From the NCBI GenBank assembly GCA_030054095.1, contig JASGCO010000003.1, positions 62,001 to 126,000 of the forward strand: 64,000 nucleotides of DNA. Reading direction: 5' to 3'. Each line of letters starts with the position of its first letter. The first letter of the stretch is position 1. Below are positions 17,002 to 26,504 of the stretch, piece after piece. This stretch comes from Sediminibacterium sp. (GTDB lineage: Bacteria; Bacteroidota; Bacteroidia; B-17B0; Aurantibacillaceae). Both the position numbers and the translations under genes were made by a program. The notes under the pieces are model-generated. The model was given only the letters and a program-made list of their open reading frames with translations. It did not search any database and was not told the DNA's origin.

Positions 17002-18552
17002 TTACTTGGCATAACTTGTAGCCCGTGTTTCGCGGATTACGGTTACTTTTACCTGACCGGGATACGTCATTTCGGTCTGTATTTTTTGCGAAATCTCGAA
17101 TGCCAGTTGTTCCGCACGTCCGTCGTTTACCTTATCGCTTGATACGATAACCCGTAGCTCACGCCCAGCCTGAATGGCATAGGTTTTTTCTACCCCATCG
17201 TAACTTTGCGCCAATGCTTCCAAGTCTTTCAGACGCTTCATGTATTGCTCTGCAATTTCGCGGCGGGCACCAGGACGGGCCCCACTGATAGCATCACAAA
17301 CCTGAATGATAGGTGCATACAAGGTGGTCATTTCAATTTCATCGTGGTGGGCGCCAATAGCATTACAAACCTCCGGTTTTTCCTTGAATTTTTCGGCCAG
17401 TTTCATCCCCAAAATAGCGTGTGGTAATTCTGGTTCCTCATCAGGTACTTTTCCAATATCGTGTAATAAGCCGGCGCGTTTGGCTATTTTAGGATTGAGT
17501 CCCATTTCACTGGCCATAATAGCACAAAGATTGGCTACTTCGCGAGAGTGCTGGAGCAGATTTTGTCCATACGAAGAACGGTATTTCATACGCCCTACCA
17601 TACGGATCAGTTCAGGATGTAACCCATGAATACCCAAATCAATACATGTACGTTTTCCGGTTTCAATGATCTCTTCTTCGATCATTTTCTTGGTTTTTTC
17701 CACCACCTCTTCAATACGGGCCGGATGGATACGGCCATCTGTTACCAATTGATGCAGGGCCAAACGGCAAATTTCGCGGCGAATCGAATCAAAACAACTC
17801 AGGGTAATGGCATCCGGTGTATCATCTACAATAATCTCTACACCTGTGGCTGCTTCCAAAGCACGGATATTACGTCCTTCACGGCCAATGATACGTCCTT
17901 TCATTTCATCGCCATCAATATGGAAAACAGATACAGAGTTCTCGATTGCTGTTTCCGTTGCCACTCTTTGAATGGTTTGAATAACTATTTTTTTAGCTTC
18001 TTTATTGGCAGATATTTTGGCTTCCTCCATAATATCTTTGATATACGCCATAGCCTGTGTTTTAGCTTCCCCTTTAATACTCTCCACCAACTGCGTCTTC
18101 GCTTCATCGGCCTTTAAACCACTCACCTTTTCTAGCATTTCCACCTGTTTACGGTGACTCTTTTCGATTTCTTCGTTACGTTGCTTGTAAAGTTCAATCT
18201 GCTGATTAGCCTGGTTCTTGGCATTTTCCAGTTCCTTTTCGCGGCGGTTATTCTCTTCTATTTTTTTAGAGAGTTCGTTATCTTTTTGCTTTATCTTATT
18301 CTCTGCCGAAACCAGTGTACTATTCCGTTCAGATACTGCTTTATCGTGCTCCGCTTTTAATTGAAGGAATTTCTCCTTAGCCTGCAATATTTTTTCCTGT
18401 TTAATAGCTTCCGATTTTACTTCTGCCTCCTTAATAAGGTTCTCTTTTTCTTTTTGCGCCCCGGCATTCAAACGGCTGTTGGCTATTAAAAAACCAACCA
18501 CTACCCCTGCTATCAGGGCCACCACAATAAATATAATGGCACTCGTTCCCAT
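17002..18552 (-). CDS. rny: Ribonuclease Y
   Basis: A 516-residue endoribonuclease that initiates mRNA decay at the membrane. Order of parts: N-terminal membrane helix (about 5-24), long charged coiled coil (about 30-190), KH domain (about 205-270, [19 protein letters not shown]), HD domain (about 330-420, with HSREVAN and [12 protein letters not shown]) and C-terminal region (to 516). Length is standard for the family. It lies 97 bp downstream of zapA, across an apparent terminator-like hairpin, so it may have its own promoter or be fed by read-through. Confidence 0.97.
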   Translation of the reverse strand: MGTSAIIFIVVALIAGVVVGFLIANSRLNAGAQKEKENLIKEAEVKSEAIKQEKILQAKEKFLQLKAEHDKAVSERNSTLVSAENKIKQKDNELSKKIEENNRREKELENAKNQANQQIELYKQRNEEIEKSHRKQVEMLEKVSGLKADEAKTQLVESIKGEAKTQAMAYIKDIMEEAKISANKEAKKIVIQTIQRVATETAIENSVSVFHIDGDEMKGRIIGREGRNIRALEAATGVEIIVDDTPDAITLSCFDSIRREICRLALHQLVTDGRIHPARIEEVVEKTKKMIEEEIIETGKRTCIDLGIHGLHPELIRMVGRMKYRSSYGQNLLQHSREVANLCAIMASEMGLNPKIAKRAGLLHDIGKVPDEEPELPHAILGMKLAEKFKEKPEVCNAIGAHHDEIEMTTLYAPIIQVCDAISGARPGARREIAEQYMKRLKDLEALAQSYDGVEKTYAIQAGRELRVIVSSDKVNDGRAEQLAFEISQKIQTEMTYPGQVKVTVIRETRATSYAK

Positions 18553-18572
18553 AGTTTATATATCTGTTTATA

Positions 18573-18622
18573 AAATAAAAAACGCACAATAGTTTTAAGG
18601 TTTACTTAAAAGCATTGTGCGT
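18573..18622 (-). terminator. Rho-independent terminator in the zapA-rny spacer
   Basis: On the minus strand ACGCACAAT pairs with ATTGTGCGT (18622-18582) around an inner CTTTTAAG/CTTAAAA pairing, and a T-rich tract follows. A second, short stem-loop, CAGGGA-AAG-TCCCTG, lies just upstream at 18632-18646. Confidence 0.7.
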
Positions 18623-18648
18623 GTACATCAACAGGGACTTTCCCTGCT

Positions 18649-18957
18649 TTAGTTCTCTATATTACTGATGTCAGACTGATGCTGTTTAAGCATACGTTCC
18701 ACATCATTTAATAATTGTTTTAAATCGCTTAATTCTTTTTCACTGGCATTTAGCTTTTTGTACAGGTAAGATACCAATTGTATCATTACCATAGCTAAAA
18801 CATCCTTTTTATCTTTTATCACGTAGTTTTTTTCAAACTCCGCGATCTTTGAATTAATTAAATTAACTGCTTCCTTAATGCTTTCCTCATCATTTGCATC
18901 TACCTTAAGCGGGTAAATGCCTCCTGATATCTCTACCTTTATACTGACTTCAGCCAT
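18649..18957 (-). CDS. zapA: Cell division protein ZapA
   Basis: A 102-residue protein with the ZapA fold: an N-terminal beta-hairpin (VSIKVEISGGIYPLKVDANDE is the opening stretch) and a long C-terminal helix (LVSYLYKKLNASEKELSDL). ZapA cross-links FtsZ protofilaments at the septum. Position between a coiled-coil gene and rny is the common Bacteroidota order. It starts 17 bp after the coiled-coil gene. Confidence 0.85.
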   Translation of the reverse strand: MAEVSIKVEISGGIYPLKVDANDEESIKEAVNLINSKIAEFEKNYVIKDKKDVLAMVMIQLVSYLYKKLNASEKELSDLKQLLNDVERMLKQHQSDISNIEN

Positions 18958-18974
18958 TAAGAAAGCGCGTTAAA

Positions 18975-21542
18975 TTAAGCACTTAATAACGCGATACACT
19001 TATCAATTTCACGCAACAATTCGTTTATTTGCGTCTTCATCTGGCGGCGTTCATCATTACCACTTTCCGAAGACGACGCTAAGATAACATTTTTCCGGTG
19101 ATTGTTCAAATCTAAAACATTAATATTCTGACTATCAACCTCTTGCGACAAACCACTCACCACATCATTCATTTTTAACAATTGAGTCGCCATTGCTTCC
19201 TTTTCATTCAGCAAGGTTAAACGCTCATCGTTCAACACATCTATTTGTTTGAACAAACGATCTATAAACGCGTCCTGCTCCGCTTCTGATTTAGAATTAA
19301 CCGTCTGGTTCTCAGAATTACTAACCTCTGACAAGCGATTATTTAATGCACTAATCTCTTGTTCATAAGTATTGATTTTATCGTTAAGCCCGAAAATTGT
19401 TTCATTCAAATTACTGATACTGCCATGAAGGTCGTTAATCTGAGACAATAACGTTTGCTTTTCCTTTAACAAGACATCGTAATTATGCTGAAGAGCCGTT
19501 AACTGATCGTTACCCTGTAAAGCCATTGTTAACTGAATATTCAAATTACTGACCTCCTGTTTCAGCGCTTCCGATTCTGCCTGAAATGCCGCATTATTAG
19601 CCTGCAAGGTTGTAATTTCAAAATTCTTCAGGTTCAGGGTTTCCCTCAGATCATTTACACGCCCTTCACCTTTTGCCCGCAATTCCTCCAGTTCTGACTT
19701 TAACAATAGAATTTCATTTTCCTGCACATCAATTTTATCCTGAGCAACATCTATCTCATTAATCAGGTTAGTGTTTTCGGCTAATAATTTCTGGAATTCG
19801 ATTTCCTTTTCTTTCAGTAACTGACTGTTACTAACCTCTTGCTCCTCTTTAAATACGTTCCATTGCTCTTCCTTTGCACTTAACTCAGCACTATACTGAT
19901 TATTGATGTCGTTTAACAGCGCTTCCTTAGTGCGTAATTCACTATGCACTGTTTCCAGATTTGTTTCCAACTCTGTAACCTTTATCAGTAAATCATTCAC
20001 TTCCTGAGAACGACTATCATATTTATTTTCTGCTTCAGCCAATTGATGCGTTGCATGTTCAAGATTAGCTGTAATTGCGGTTAATTCCTTATTAAGCGTT
20101 TCAATTTCTCCACGCAGATTCCGTAGTGTTTCTCCTTCCGTTTCATTAGCAGCTAAACGAAACGCGTCAAACTCATTTTGAATGGCACTCATTTCATGCA
20201 ACTTTCCCTCCATTTCTATTTGCATAGAAGCCAATTCCTGAGACAATGCCGCAAATTGTTCATTCTGATTATCAATATGTATAACCATTTCGCGGATCTT
20301 TTCCTTAAAATGATCATTCTCCAGTTGCACTTTGCTTAATTCCTCTGTTAATCTGGTGTTTTGTGAATTGGAGTGAATTAAGGTGTTCGATAGTTTTTCT
20401 TCATAACCCGCCACAATTTCATCCAGTTGTTTCGATGATCCGTTTTGCGCGTCGCTTAACTGTTGTTCAAGTCCTGAACGTAAAGCCTGTATATGCGCAT
20501 CTGATTCTGTTTTCAGGTTCAATATCTTCTGTTCATAATCCGCTTCGAGTGTCTGCTTTTCCATAACAGCAGTACTCTTCAGACTCTCTATTTCCTCTGA
20601 ATAACGGTTAACCAGTGTTTCTGTAGCTGCTTTATGCAAAGCATTCTGCTCTTCGAGCTTACCTTCGTAATACCCTTTAAGTTCCTGCTCCTTTAAACGC
20701 GCTTGTTCCATCAGAGCATTCAATTCATCGCGCAGCGCGCTTACAGAGCCGTTGCGCTGCTCTTCCAACTCCAGTTTAAGCGCCGTTAAAGCATTCCGGT
20801 GATTGTATTCCAGCGTCTCTGTTTTCTGATTAAACTGTTCTTCCATCTGAAGTACCGTCTGCTCATGCTGATTTTTAATAGCTGCTAACTCTGTTGTATA
20901 TGAAGCAGATGTTTCCGTTTGGTATGTTTCGAATCTGGTCTTCAATTCAGCTATCTCTGTTTCGTAGCGTTGCGTTAAGTTTTGTATCGCTTCCTGATGT
21001 TGATTTTGCAATGTCTGTTCCTTCTCTGCAGCCGATTGACTAATACTCAGTAATCTGTTTTCGTACTCCTCGCGAATGCCCATTTCCTTGTAGTGCGTTC
21101 CTGAACGCAGTTCTCCAAGCTGTGTGTCGTATTCAGCTTTGAGTTGCGATAACGTTTGGGCCGACTCTTCCCTTAATTGATCAATTTTAGTTTCATATCC
21201 CGATGCAATCCCCGACAATTCTGTTTTCAACTGTTCTATTTCCAGAAGGCGCGCATCAATCTCGTCTTGTTTTGCCTGTAATTGCTCTTTAATACTTCCG
21301 CGTAATTCTTTAAATGACTGCAACTCGCCTTTGTAAGTGGTATTATCGCGTTCCATTACCACCAACTTAGTGTTTAATACATCAATGGTTACCTGCAAAC
21401 GTTTGCAGTCCTCATCTCGCATAATCAGTTGGTTACGGTAATCACTCAACGAGCGTTTTAACTCATTGAATTCTTTACGCAGAGCTAAATCACTATTTAG
21501 CACTTGTTGTAAATCATTTTTAAGATTTTCAGCATTCATCAC
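18975..21542 (-). CDS. Very long coiled-coil protein upstream of zapA
   Basis: An 855-residue protein that is nearly all heptad-type coiled coil with no signal peptide and no membrane helix. Degenerate internal repeats around Y-E-(T/E/N)-(K/E/R)-(I/L) occur roughly every 30-50 residues in the first half (YETKIDQL, YENRLLSI, YETEIAEL, YEQKILNL, YEEKLSNTL). The last 15 residues (INELLREIDKCIALLSA) resemble the end of the short (about 100-residue) coiled-coil protein that I associate with this zapA-adjacent slot in many Bacteroidota. If that is right, this is an expanded version and may be a division or cell-shape scaffold. No enzymatic domain is visible. Start uses the first of two adjacent ATGs. 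Confidence 0.8.
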   Translation of the reverse strand: MMNAENLKNDLQQVLNSDLALRKEFNELKRSLSDYRNQLIMRDEDCKRLQVTIDVLNTKLVVMERDNTTYKGELQSFKELRGSIKEQLQAKQDEIDARLLEIEQLKTELSGIASGYETKIDQLREESAQTLSQLKAEYDTQLGELRSGTHYKEMGIREEYENRLLSISQSAAEKEQTLQNQHQEAIQNLTQRYETEIAELKTRFETYQTETSASYTTELAAIKNQHEQTVLQMEEQFNQKTETLEYNHRNALTALKLELEEQRNGSVSALRDELNALMEQARLKEQELKGYYEGKLEEQNALHKAATETLVNRYSEEIESLKSTAVMEKQTLEADYEQKILNLKTESDAHIQALRSGLEQQLSDAQNGSSKQLDEIVAGYEEKLSNTLIHSNSQNTRLTEELSKVQLENDHFKEKIREMVIHIDNQNEQFAALSQELASMQIEMEGKLHEMSAIQNEFDAFRLAANETEGETLRNLRGEIETLNKELTAITANLEHATHQLAEAENKYDSRSQEVNDLLIKVTELETNLETVHSELRTKEALLNDINNQYSAELSAKEEQWNVFKEEQEVSNSQLLKEKEIEFQKLLAENTNLINEIDVAQDKIDVQENEILLLKSELEELRAKGEGRVNDLRETLNLKNFEITTLQANNAAFQAESEALKQEVSNLNIQLTMALQGNDQLTALQHNYDVLLKEKQTLLSQINDLHGSISNLNETIFGLNDKINTYEQEISALNNRLSEVSNSENQTVNSKSEAEQDAFIDRLFKQIDVLNDERLTLLNEKEAMATQLLKMNDVVSGLSQEVDSQNINVLDLNNHRKNVILASSSESGNDERRQMKTQINELLREIDKCIALLSA

Positions 21543-21699
21543 GACACAGTATTAGTACTGCTAAAAATACCGATTGGTCGAATGGGTAAAACAACCCCGC
21601 ACAATTTAAATTACACAATGAAATGTTGATGAAACAAGCCGTTATTAAACAGGCATTGTTAATAACAGGAGCGTGTTGTAAAACCGACTACAAACGTTA

Positions 21700-22860
21700 T
21701 TATCCTTTTTTGCGTCTTGTTTTTTCTTTGATGATCAAACTTAATTCCCGTCCGGTTTGGCCTTTTACACTGGTGTTTTCCTGAGCCCGGCGAATCAGGT
21801 AAGGCATTACTTCTTTAATAGGGCCATAAGGCACATATTTCACCACATTATACCCGGCCTTTGCCAGGTTGTACGAAATATGATCACTCATCCCCAGTAA
21901 TTGCGAAAAATAAACACGCGTATCGTTATGCGCCAACCCCTTTTGTTCCATTAACTGCGTTAACAGCAAACTACTTTTTTCGTTATGCGTTCCCGCGCAA
22001 ATAGCCATGCGATCAATGTGCGCCATGCACACATTCAACGCCGCGTCATAATCACGGTCGCTGTCTGCTTTAGTGGCGTTTATAGGCGAAGCATAATTCA
22101 TCTCTACCGCGCGTAAGCGCTCTTTCTCCATATAGGCGCCTCTTACCAGTTTCGCACCTACTTTAAATCCTTTGGCTGTTGCCGTTTCCAGCGTTTGCTG
22201 TAAATACGCCACCCTGTCGTGGCGATACAATTGATACGTATTATAAACAATAACCGATTCCCGGTTAAAACGTTCCATGTTGGTATTGGCCAACTCATCA
22301 ATAGCAGGCTGAATCCAGCTCTCTTCCGCGTCAATAAAAACAGGTTGTTTGGCCTCATGCGCTGCTTTACAGATTTTTGCCACACGGTCTTTTACCGTAT
22401 CCCATTCATTTTGTTCCTGTGCACTTAGTCCCTTACCCGCGCTTACATTTACCAGTAAATCAAACCGCGCCAAACCCGTTACTTTAAACACACAAAACGG
22501 AATATGAGGGTTTCCTTTAGCTTTGGCTATGGTTTGCAGGGTTTCTTCCACACAATGGTTAAAATCCGCCTCACTTTCTTTACCCTCTACACTATAATCC
22601 AGTATGGTTCCAATTCTGAATTTGCCTAACTCCTGTATGGTACGTTCGCAATCCGCAATGTCTTCGCCTCCCACAAATTGCTTAAAAATGGTGCGTTTAA
22701 ATAAGCCTTTAAATCCCAGATTCAGTGCCAGCGGAGCCATTTGCGCGCCCATTTTCACCAATCCAGGATTACTGATCAACTTAAACAACCAATACGAACG
22801 GTTTAAATCCGCCTTGCTTTTCGACTGAAACGCAATCTCTGTATTATCAAACGAAATCAT
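21700..22860 (-). CDS. Proline dehydrogenase (monofunctional)
   Basis: A 386-residue FAD-dependent ProDH that oxidises L-proline to pyrroline-5-carboxylate. Conserved blocks are FIDAEESWIQP (about 215), YNTYQLYRHD, KLVRGAYMEKER (about 258), AGTHNEKSS, FSQLLGMSDHIS and the C-terminal YLIRRAQENTSVKGQ. There is no fused aldehyde dehydrogenase domain, so the second step is supplied by PruA, encoded separately at 33193. Monocistronic-looking, 27 bp after pdhB on the same strand, so the two may be cotranscribed. Confidence 0.94.
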   Translation of the reverse strand: MISFDNTEIAFQSKSKADLNRSYWLFKLISNPGLVKMGAQMAPLALNLGFKGLFKRTIFKQFVGGEDIADCERTIQELGKFRIGTILDYSVEGKESEADFNHCVEETLQTIAKAKGNPHIPFCVFKVTGLARFDLLVNVSAGKGLSAQEQNEWDTVKDRVAKICKAAHEAKQPVFIDAEESWIQPAIDELANTNMERFNRESVIVYNTYQLYRHDRVAYLQQTLETATAKGFKVGAKLVRGAYMEKERLRAVEMNYASPINATKADSDRDYDAALNVCMAHIDRMAICAGTHNEKSSLLLTQLMEQKGLAHNDTRVYFSQLLGMSDHISYNLAKAGYNVVKYVPYGPIKEVMPYLIRRAQENTSVKGQTGRELSLIIKEKTRRKKG

Positions 22861-22887
22861 TTCCTGTAAAGAAATTTTAAAACACGG

Positions 22888-23865
22888 TTAACGGTACATC
22901 ACTTCTTTTACCGCCTTAATCACCCGTGCCGCATTTGGCAAACTGGCATCAATTAAGGTTGGCGCGTAAGGAAGCGGTGTATCGGCTGTGGTTACCGCTT
23001 TTACAGGCGCGTCTAAATAATCAAACGCGTCTTTTTGTACTTTATATGCAATTTCGCGGCTGATACTGGCTAAAGGCCAGGCCTCTTCCACCACTACCAA
23101 ACGGTTGGTTTTCTTAACCGAATTAATAACTGTATAGTAATCAATAGGACGAACGGTTCTTAAATCCACTACCTCCACACTAATACCTTCCTTCTCTAAT
23201 TCCTGAGCCGCCGCCATGGCTACTTTCATAATTTTCCCAAAACTCACAATGGTCACATCCGTTCCGGCACGTTTAATGTCCGCTACGCCTAATGGAATGT
23301 AATACTCCTCTTCGGGCACTTCCATTTTATCGCCATACATCTGCTCACTTTCCATAAACACCACCGGATCATTATCACGGATGGCAGACTTCAACAAGCC
23401 TTTGGCATCGTACCCGTTGCTGGGCACCACCACTTTTAAACCCGGACAGTTCGCGTACCAGTTTTCAAATGCCTGAGAGTGCTGCGAACTCAACATCCCC
23501 GCGCTTGCTGTAGGACCACGGAATACGATCGGCACATTGTATTGGCCGCCACTCATACTGTACATTTTAGCGGCACTGTTAATCACCTGATCAATAGCCA
23601 CCAGACTAAAATTAAACGTCATAAACTCTATAATAGGACGTAAGCCATTGGATGCCGCTCCAACACCAATACCGGCAAAACCCAGTTCGGCAATAGGCGT
23701 ATCAATCACACGCTTTGGCCCAAACTCGGCCAGCATGCCTTTGCTCACTTTATAAGCGCCGTTATATTCGGCTACTTCTTCACCCATTAAAAAAATGGTA
23801 GGGTCTTTACGCATTTCTTCGCTCATAGCTTCGCGTAAAGCTTCTCTGAATTCAATTACTCGCAT
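22888..23865 (-). CDS. pdhB: Pyruvate dehydrogenase E1 component, beta subunit
   Basis: A 325-residue transketolase-like protein. FLMGEEVAEYNGAYKVSKG, DTPIAELGFAGIGVGAA and the C-terminal RLVVVEEAWPLASIS are hallmarks of the E1-beta half of 2-oxoacid dehydrogenases. With E1-alpha it decarboxylates pyruvate using thiamine diphosphate. The ATG at 23865 (MRVIEFREALREAM) is preferred over an upstream in-frame TTG at 23886. The E1-alpha and E2 genes are not in the window. Close relatives act on branched-chain oxoacids, but the sequence looks like the pyruvate type. Confidence 0.88.
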   Translation of the reverse strand: MRVIEFREALREAMSEEMRKDPTIFLMGEEVAEYNGAYKVSKGMLAEFGPKRVIDTPIAELGFAGIGVGAASNGLRPIIEFMTFNFSLVAIDQVINSAAKMYSMSGGQYNVPIVFRGPTASAGMLSSQHSQAFENWYANCPGLKVVVPSNGYDAKGLLKSAIRDNDPVVFMESEQMYGDKMEVPEEEYYIPLGVADIKRAGTDVTIVSFGKIMKVAMAAAQELEKEGISVEVVDLRTVRPIDYYTVINSVKKTNRLVVVEEAWPLASISREIAYKVQKDAFDYLDAPVKAVTTADTPLPYAPTLIDASLPNAARVIKAVKEVMYR

Positions 23866-24019
23866 AAGGGAATGAATAACGTGCAAAAATAAGATTATTT
23901 ATTCAATAAAAGGGGTCTGTTCAAAAGAGGTATTACTATTCGCGTTCCTCAAAAAACAAGCTCAGTTCATTTTCTTTTCAAAATAGCGCCAGGCTTCATT
24001 CAAACATTCAGGCGCATCC

Positions 24020-24240
24020 ACGTTTCCACCCACACCTTTTCCAAAGTTTCAAAACTTTGGAAAAGGTTTACCACCCCACGTGGCCGGGCTTTCCGCTATA
24101 GCCTGCTGGCCCTTTGCTGCTTTTGCTGCGGCTCCGGGGTCTTCGTACCTCAGCCGCCTCGCCCGCGCAAAATCACGCAAAGCGCTGCGCAGGGCTGCCG
24201 CTTCAATCCCTATGCGAACAGGGGATATCGTACGTAATCA
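24020..24240. repeat. G+C-rich structured intergenic element
   Basis: A stretch clearly richer in G+C than its surroundings. It opens with a perfect 15-bp hairpin, CCTTTTCCAAAGTTT-ca-AAACTTTGGAAAAGG (24035-24066). Then comes GGCCGGGCTTTCCGCTATAG (24081-24100), a variable middle that pairs with itself (GCCCTTTGC/GCGCAGGGC-like arms), and GCTGCCGCTTCAATCCCTA (24206-24224). I recall a similar frame, GGGCTTTCCGCTATA to TGCCGCTTCAATCCCTA, from intergenic regions of other Flavobacteriia; this is from memory and unverified. There are short open frames across it, but none looks like a real protein. Confidence 0.5.
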
Positions 24241-24243
24241 GGC

Positions 24244-24428
24244 TTAACCGTAAAACAGACAGTAGGATTTCTATTACGCACCAAAATTTGCGGCGGCGTT
24301 TGAGAATGCTCAACTTTCCGGTCTTCAAAATATCGTTAGATATTCTTACAGTCCTCAAGTTTGCGCTCCTCAAACCCATTGCAACTTTTGGCGCTCATTA
24401 CAAAATCTACTGTCTGTTTACGGTTTAA
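24244..24428. repeat. 185-bp imperfect palindrome
   Basis: The left arm starting TTAACCGTAAAACAGACAGT and the reverse complement of the right end, TTAAACCGTAAACAGACAGT, match over the whole element with scattered mismatches and 1-bp gaps. The fold centre is AATATC-gtta-GATATT at 24329-24344. The inner pairing includes GTTTGAGAATGC with GTTTGAGGAGCGC. It sits between the 3' end of the ABC-transporter gene and the start of pdhB. A transcript would form one long hairpin. AGTAGGATTTCTATTACGCA in its left arm resembles the right arm of the palindrome at 42992. Confidence 0.7.
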
Positions 24429-24475
24429 CTAAAAATGAGATACTACCTTTCCCGCAGCCCCGGAACTGACAAGAA

Positions 24476-26323
24476 TCAGGCCGTTGCCAGATCAAACTGC
24501 ATTTTGCTCAGCTTATAATAAAAGCCCGATGGATCCGCAATCAGTTGCTGATGCGTGCCACTTTCCACAACCTGCCCTTTATCTAAAACAAGAATGCGAT
24601 CCGCGTTACGGATAGTGGATAAACGGTGCGCGATTACTAAACTCGTACGTCCCTGCATCAAGGTATCCAATGCCTCCTGTACCAGTTGTTCGCTTTCGCT
24701 GTCCAGACTACTCGTTGCTTCATCCAGAATTAACACCGCCGGATTTTTAAGAATAGCGCGGGCAATAGCAATACGCTGACGTTGTCCGCCCGATAACTGA
24801 ATACCCCTTTCACCCACCAGTGTATTAAACTGATCGGGAAACGACTCTATAAACTGCAGGGCATTGGCTTTACGCGCCGCCTCCGCAATCTCAGTGTCGC
24901 TGGCTCCCGGCTTGCCATAAGCAATATTATCCTTAATGGTACCCGCAAACAAAATTACATCCTGAGGCACCAGCGCCATTTGTTCACGCCAGTCGGTTAA
25001 CGCACATTCATCGCTGGTTTTCCCGTTCAGGGTAATGGTACCACTTTGTGGCTGATAAAACCGTAAAATAAGCGAGGCAATGGTGGATTTTCCTGATCCG
25101 CTCGACCCTACCAGTGCAATGGTTTGCCCGTGGGCCGCTTTAAACGAAATACCATTCAGCACTTTAAAATCAGGCCGCGAGGGGTAATTAAAATGTACAT
25201 CCGTAAATTCGATTTCCCCTCCCTGCATTGCCCCTTTATACCGGTTCTGTTCCTGCATCGAAATGGTTTCGGTTTCCCCGTCAATCAGTTCAAACACCCG
25301 ATCGGTAGCTCCCAGCGCTTTTTGAATAGCCCCAATCTGATCAGGCAAAGCCCCCAGCGACGCCGCCACAAAAAGTGAAAGCATTAAAAACCGGCCAAAA
25401 TCTTCCGCTTCCAGCTTTTTCTCTATTTTCAGCTTAATCATTAAATAGAGGATAAAAAACACTGCCCCAAAAATAAACGCGATCACAAAAGCAAAAAAAG
25501 TGCCCCTGAAAATGCCGTATTTTTTACCAAAATGCCGTATTTCCTCTGTCTTATTCTGGTACTTATCAAATGTTTGCTTTTCATTCGTAAACACTTTCAC
25601 ATTTACAATGCCGGTAATGGTCTCTCCCACCAGAACACTTAATTCGGCCAGCTTATCCTGAAACTGCTTACTGTAAAAACGAATCCGCTTGGCAAACACA
25701 ATGGTTACTACCGTAATAACCGGAATTACCGCCAAAAACCAGATCCAGATATCGGGTGGAATAAGCACAATCATTAATACCAATCCCCCAATCCCAACCA
25801 CCGTTTGGCGAATCAACTCCGCTATATTAAAAGTAAACGCGTCCGAAATCACATTAATATCTGTAGCCATACGGCTGCTGAGCTCTGCCGACTGATTTTT
25901 AGAGAAGAAACTCATCGGCATTTGAATAATGCGCTTAAACACATCATCGCGAAGGTTTTTAAGCAAACTTTCCGTTACCATCGAGAAAAAATACACCCTT
26001 CCGAACGAAAAAAACGACTGAACCGCCAGCAACACAATAAGCCCTAACCCAACCTGTGCCAATAACGCCTTTTGGTCTTCAACAGGCCGTGTATCATCGG
26101 CGCCCACAAACCCCAGTAAAGATCCGGCCTTTAATGGAAACAACAATCCTACCACTGCTGTTCCTATCAAACACAAAAAACCAAATATAAACTGCCATTT
26201 ATTTCTGCTCAGATACTGAAACAAGCGTCCTGATTTTTTAAGGTTAGCCCACGTCAGTTTCACCTTTGGTAAATCTTGTGTATCTGTCCCCGTAGGACCT
26301 CTTCCTCCGCCTCTTTTTGCCAT
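24476..26323 (-). CDS. ABC transporter, fused permease/ATPase (MsbA/lipid-exporter type)
   Basis: A 615-residue half-transporter: six membrane helices (about 35-320) followed by a nucleotide-binding domain (about 365-605). Walker A is GSSGSGKST, the signature is LSGGQRQRIAIARA, Walker B is AVLILDEATSSLD and the switch His is in VIAHRLST. It would work as a homodimeric exporter of lipid, drug or peptide. A Gly-rich N-terminus (MAKRGGGRGPTGTD) precedes the first helix. Substrate cannot be told from sequence. Monocistronic, ending next to the palindrome at 24428. Confidence 0.92.
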   Translation of the reverse strand: MAKRGGGRGPTGTDTQDLPKVKLTWANLKKSGRLFQYLSRNKWQFIFGFLCLIGTAVVGLLFPLKAGSLLGFVGADDTRPVEDQKALLAQVGLGLIVLLAVQSFFSFGRVYFFSMVTESLLKNLRDDVFKRIIQMPMSFFSKNQSAELSSRMATDINVISDAFTFNIAELIRQTVVGIGGLVLMIVLIPPDIWIWFLAVIPVITVVTIVFAKRIRFYSKQFQDKLAELSVLVGETITGIVNVKVFTNEKQTFDKYQNKTEEIRHFGKKYGIFRGTFFAFVIAFIFGAVFFILYLMIKLKIEKKLEAEDFGRFLMLSLFVAASLGALPDQIGAIQKALGATDRVFELIDGETETISMQEQNRYKGAMQGGEIEFTDVHFNYPSRPDFKVLNGISFKAAHGQTIALVGSSGSGKSTIASLILRFYQPQSGTITLNGKTSDECALTDWREQMALVPQDVILFAGTIKDNIAYGKPGASDTEIAEAARKANALQFIESFPDQFNTLVGERGIQLSGGQRQRIAIARAILKNPAVLILDEATSSLDSESEQLVQEALDTLMQGRTSLVIAHRLSTIRNADRILVLDKGQVVESGTHQQLIADPSGFYYKLSKMQFDLATA

Positions 26324-26434
26324 AATCTTAAATGTGTTAAGGGCTCAAAATTAGGCTTTTATAGAGCGGCTCGTGTCATAATAATGTAATTAAACACAAG
26401 GTTTTTGGCTTTTTTAAAGAGTTTTTAAATAAAA

Positions 26435-26465
26435 TTTGTGGATTAATAAAAATACTGTATCTTTG
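26435..26465 (+). promoter_or_regulatory. rpmH promoter, full Bacteroidota consensus
   Basis: TTTG at 26435-26438, a 19-bp spacer, then TATCTTTG at 26458-26465. This is an exact fit to the TTTG-N19-TAnnTTTG consensus, 39 bp before the rpmH start codon. Confidence 0.85.
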
Positions 26466-26504
26466 CAATCCAATTTTAAAATTAACATTATAAAATAGTA
26501 TATC

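Noticed and set aside
17626-18117. 163-codon open frame opposite rny
   Set aside because: Composition is Phe/Cys/His-rich and it lies exactly antisense to the KH/HD region of a clear rny gene.
18553-18648. 6S RNA between zapA and rny
   Set aside because: The spacer is only 97 bp, too short for a 6S-like RNA of 150-200 nt, and is explained by two hairpins.
24114-24428. Open frame of 104 codons across the G+C-rich element and the palindrome
   Set aside because: It spans two structured repeats, has no family-like motif, starts with a Leu-rich artefact and its coding strand runs through the palindrome. Treated as non-coding.
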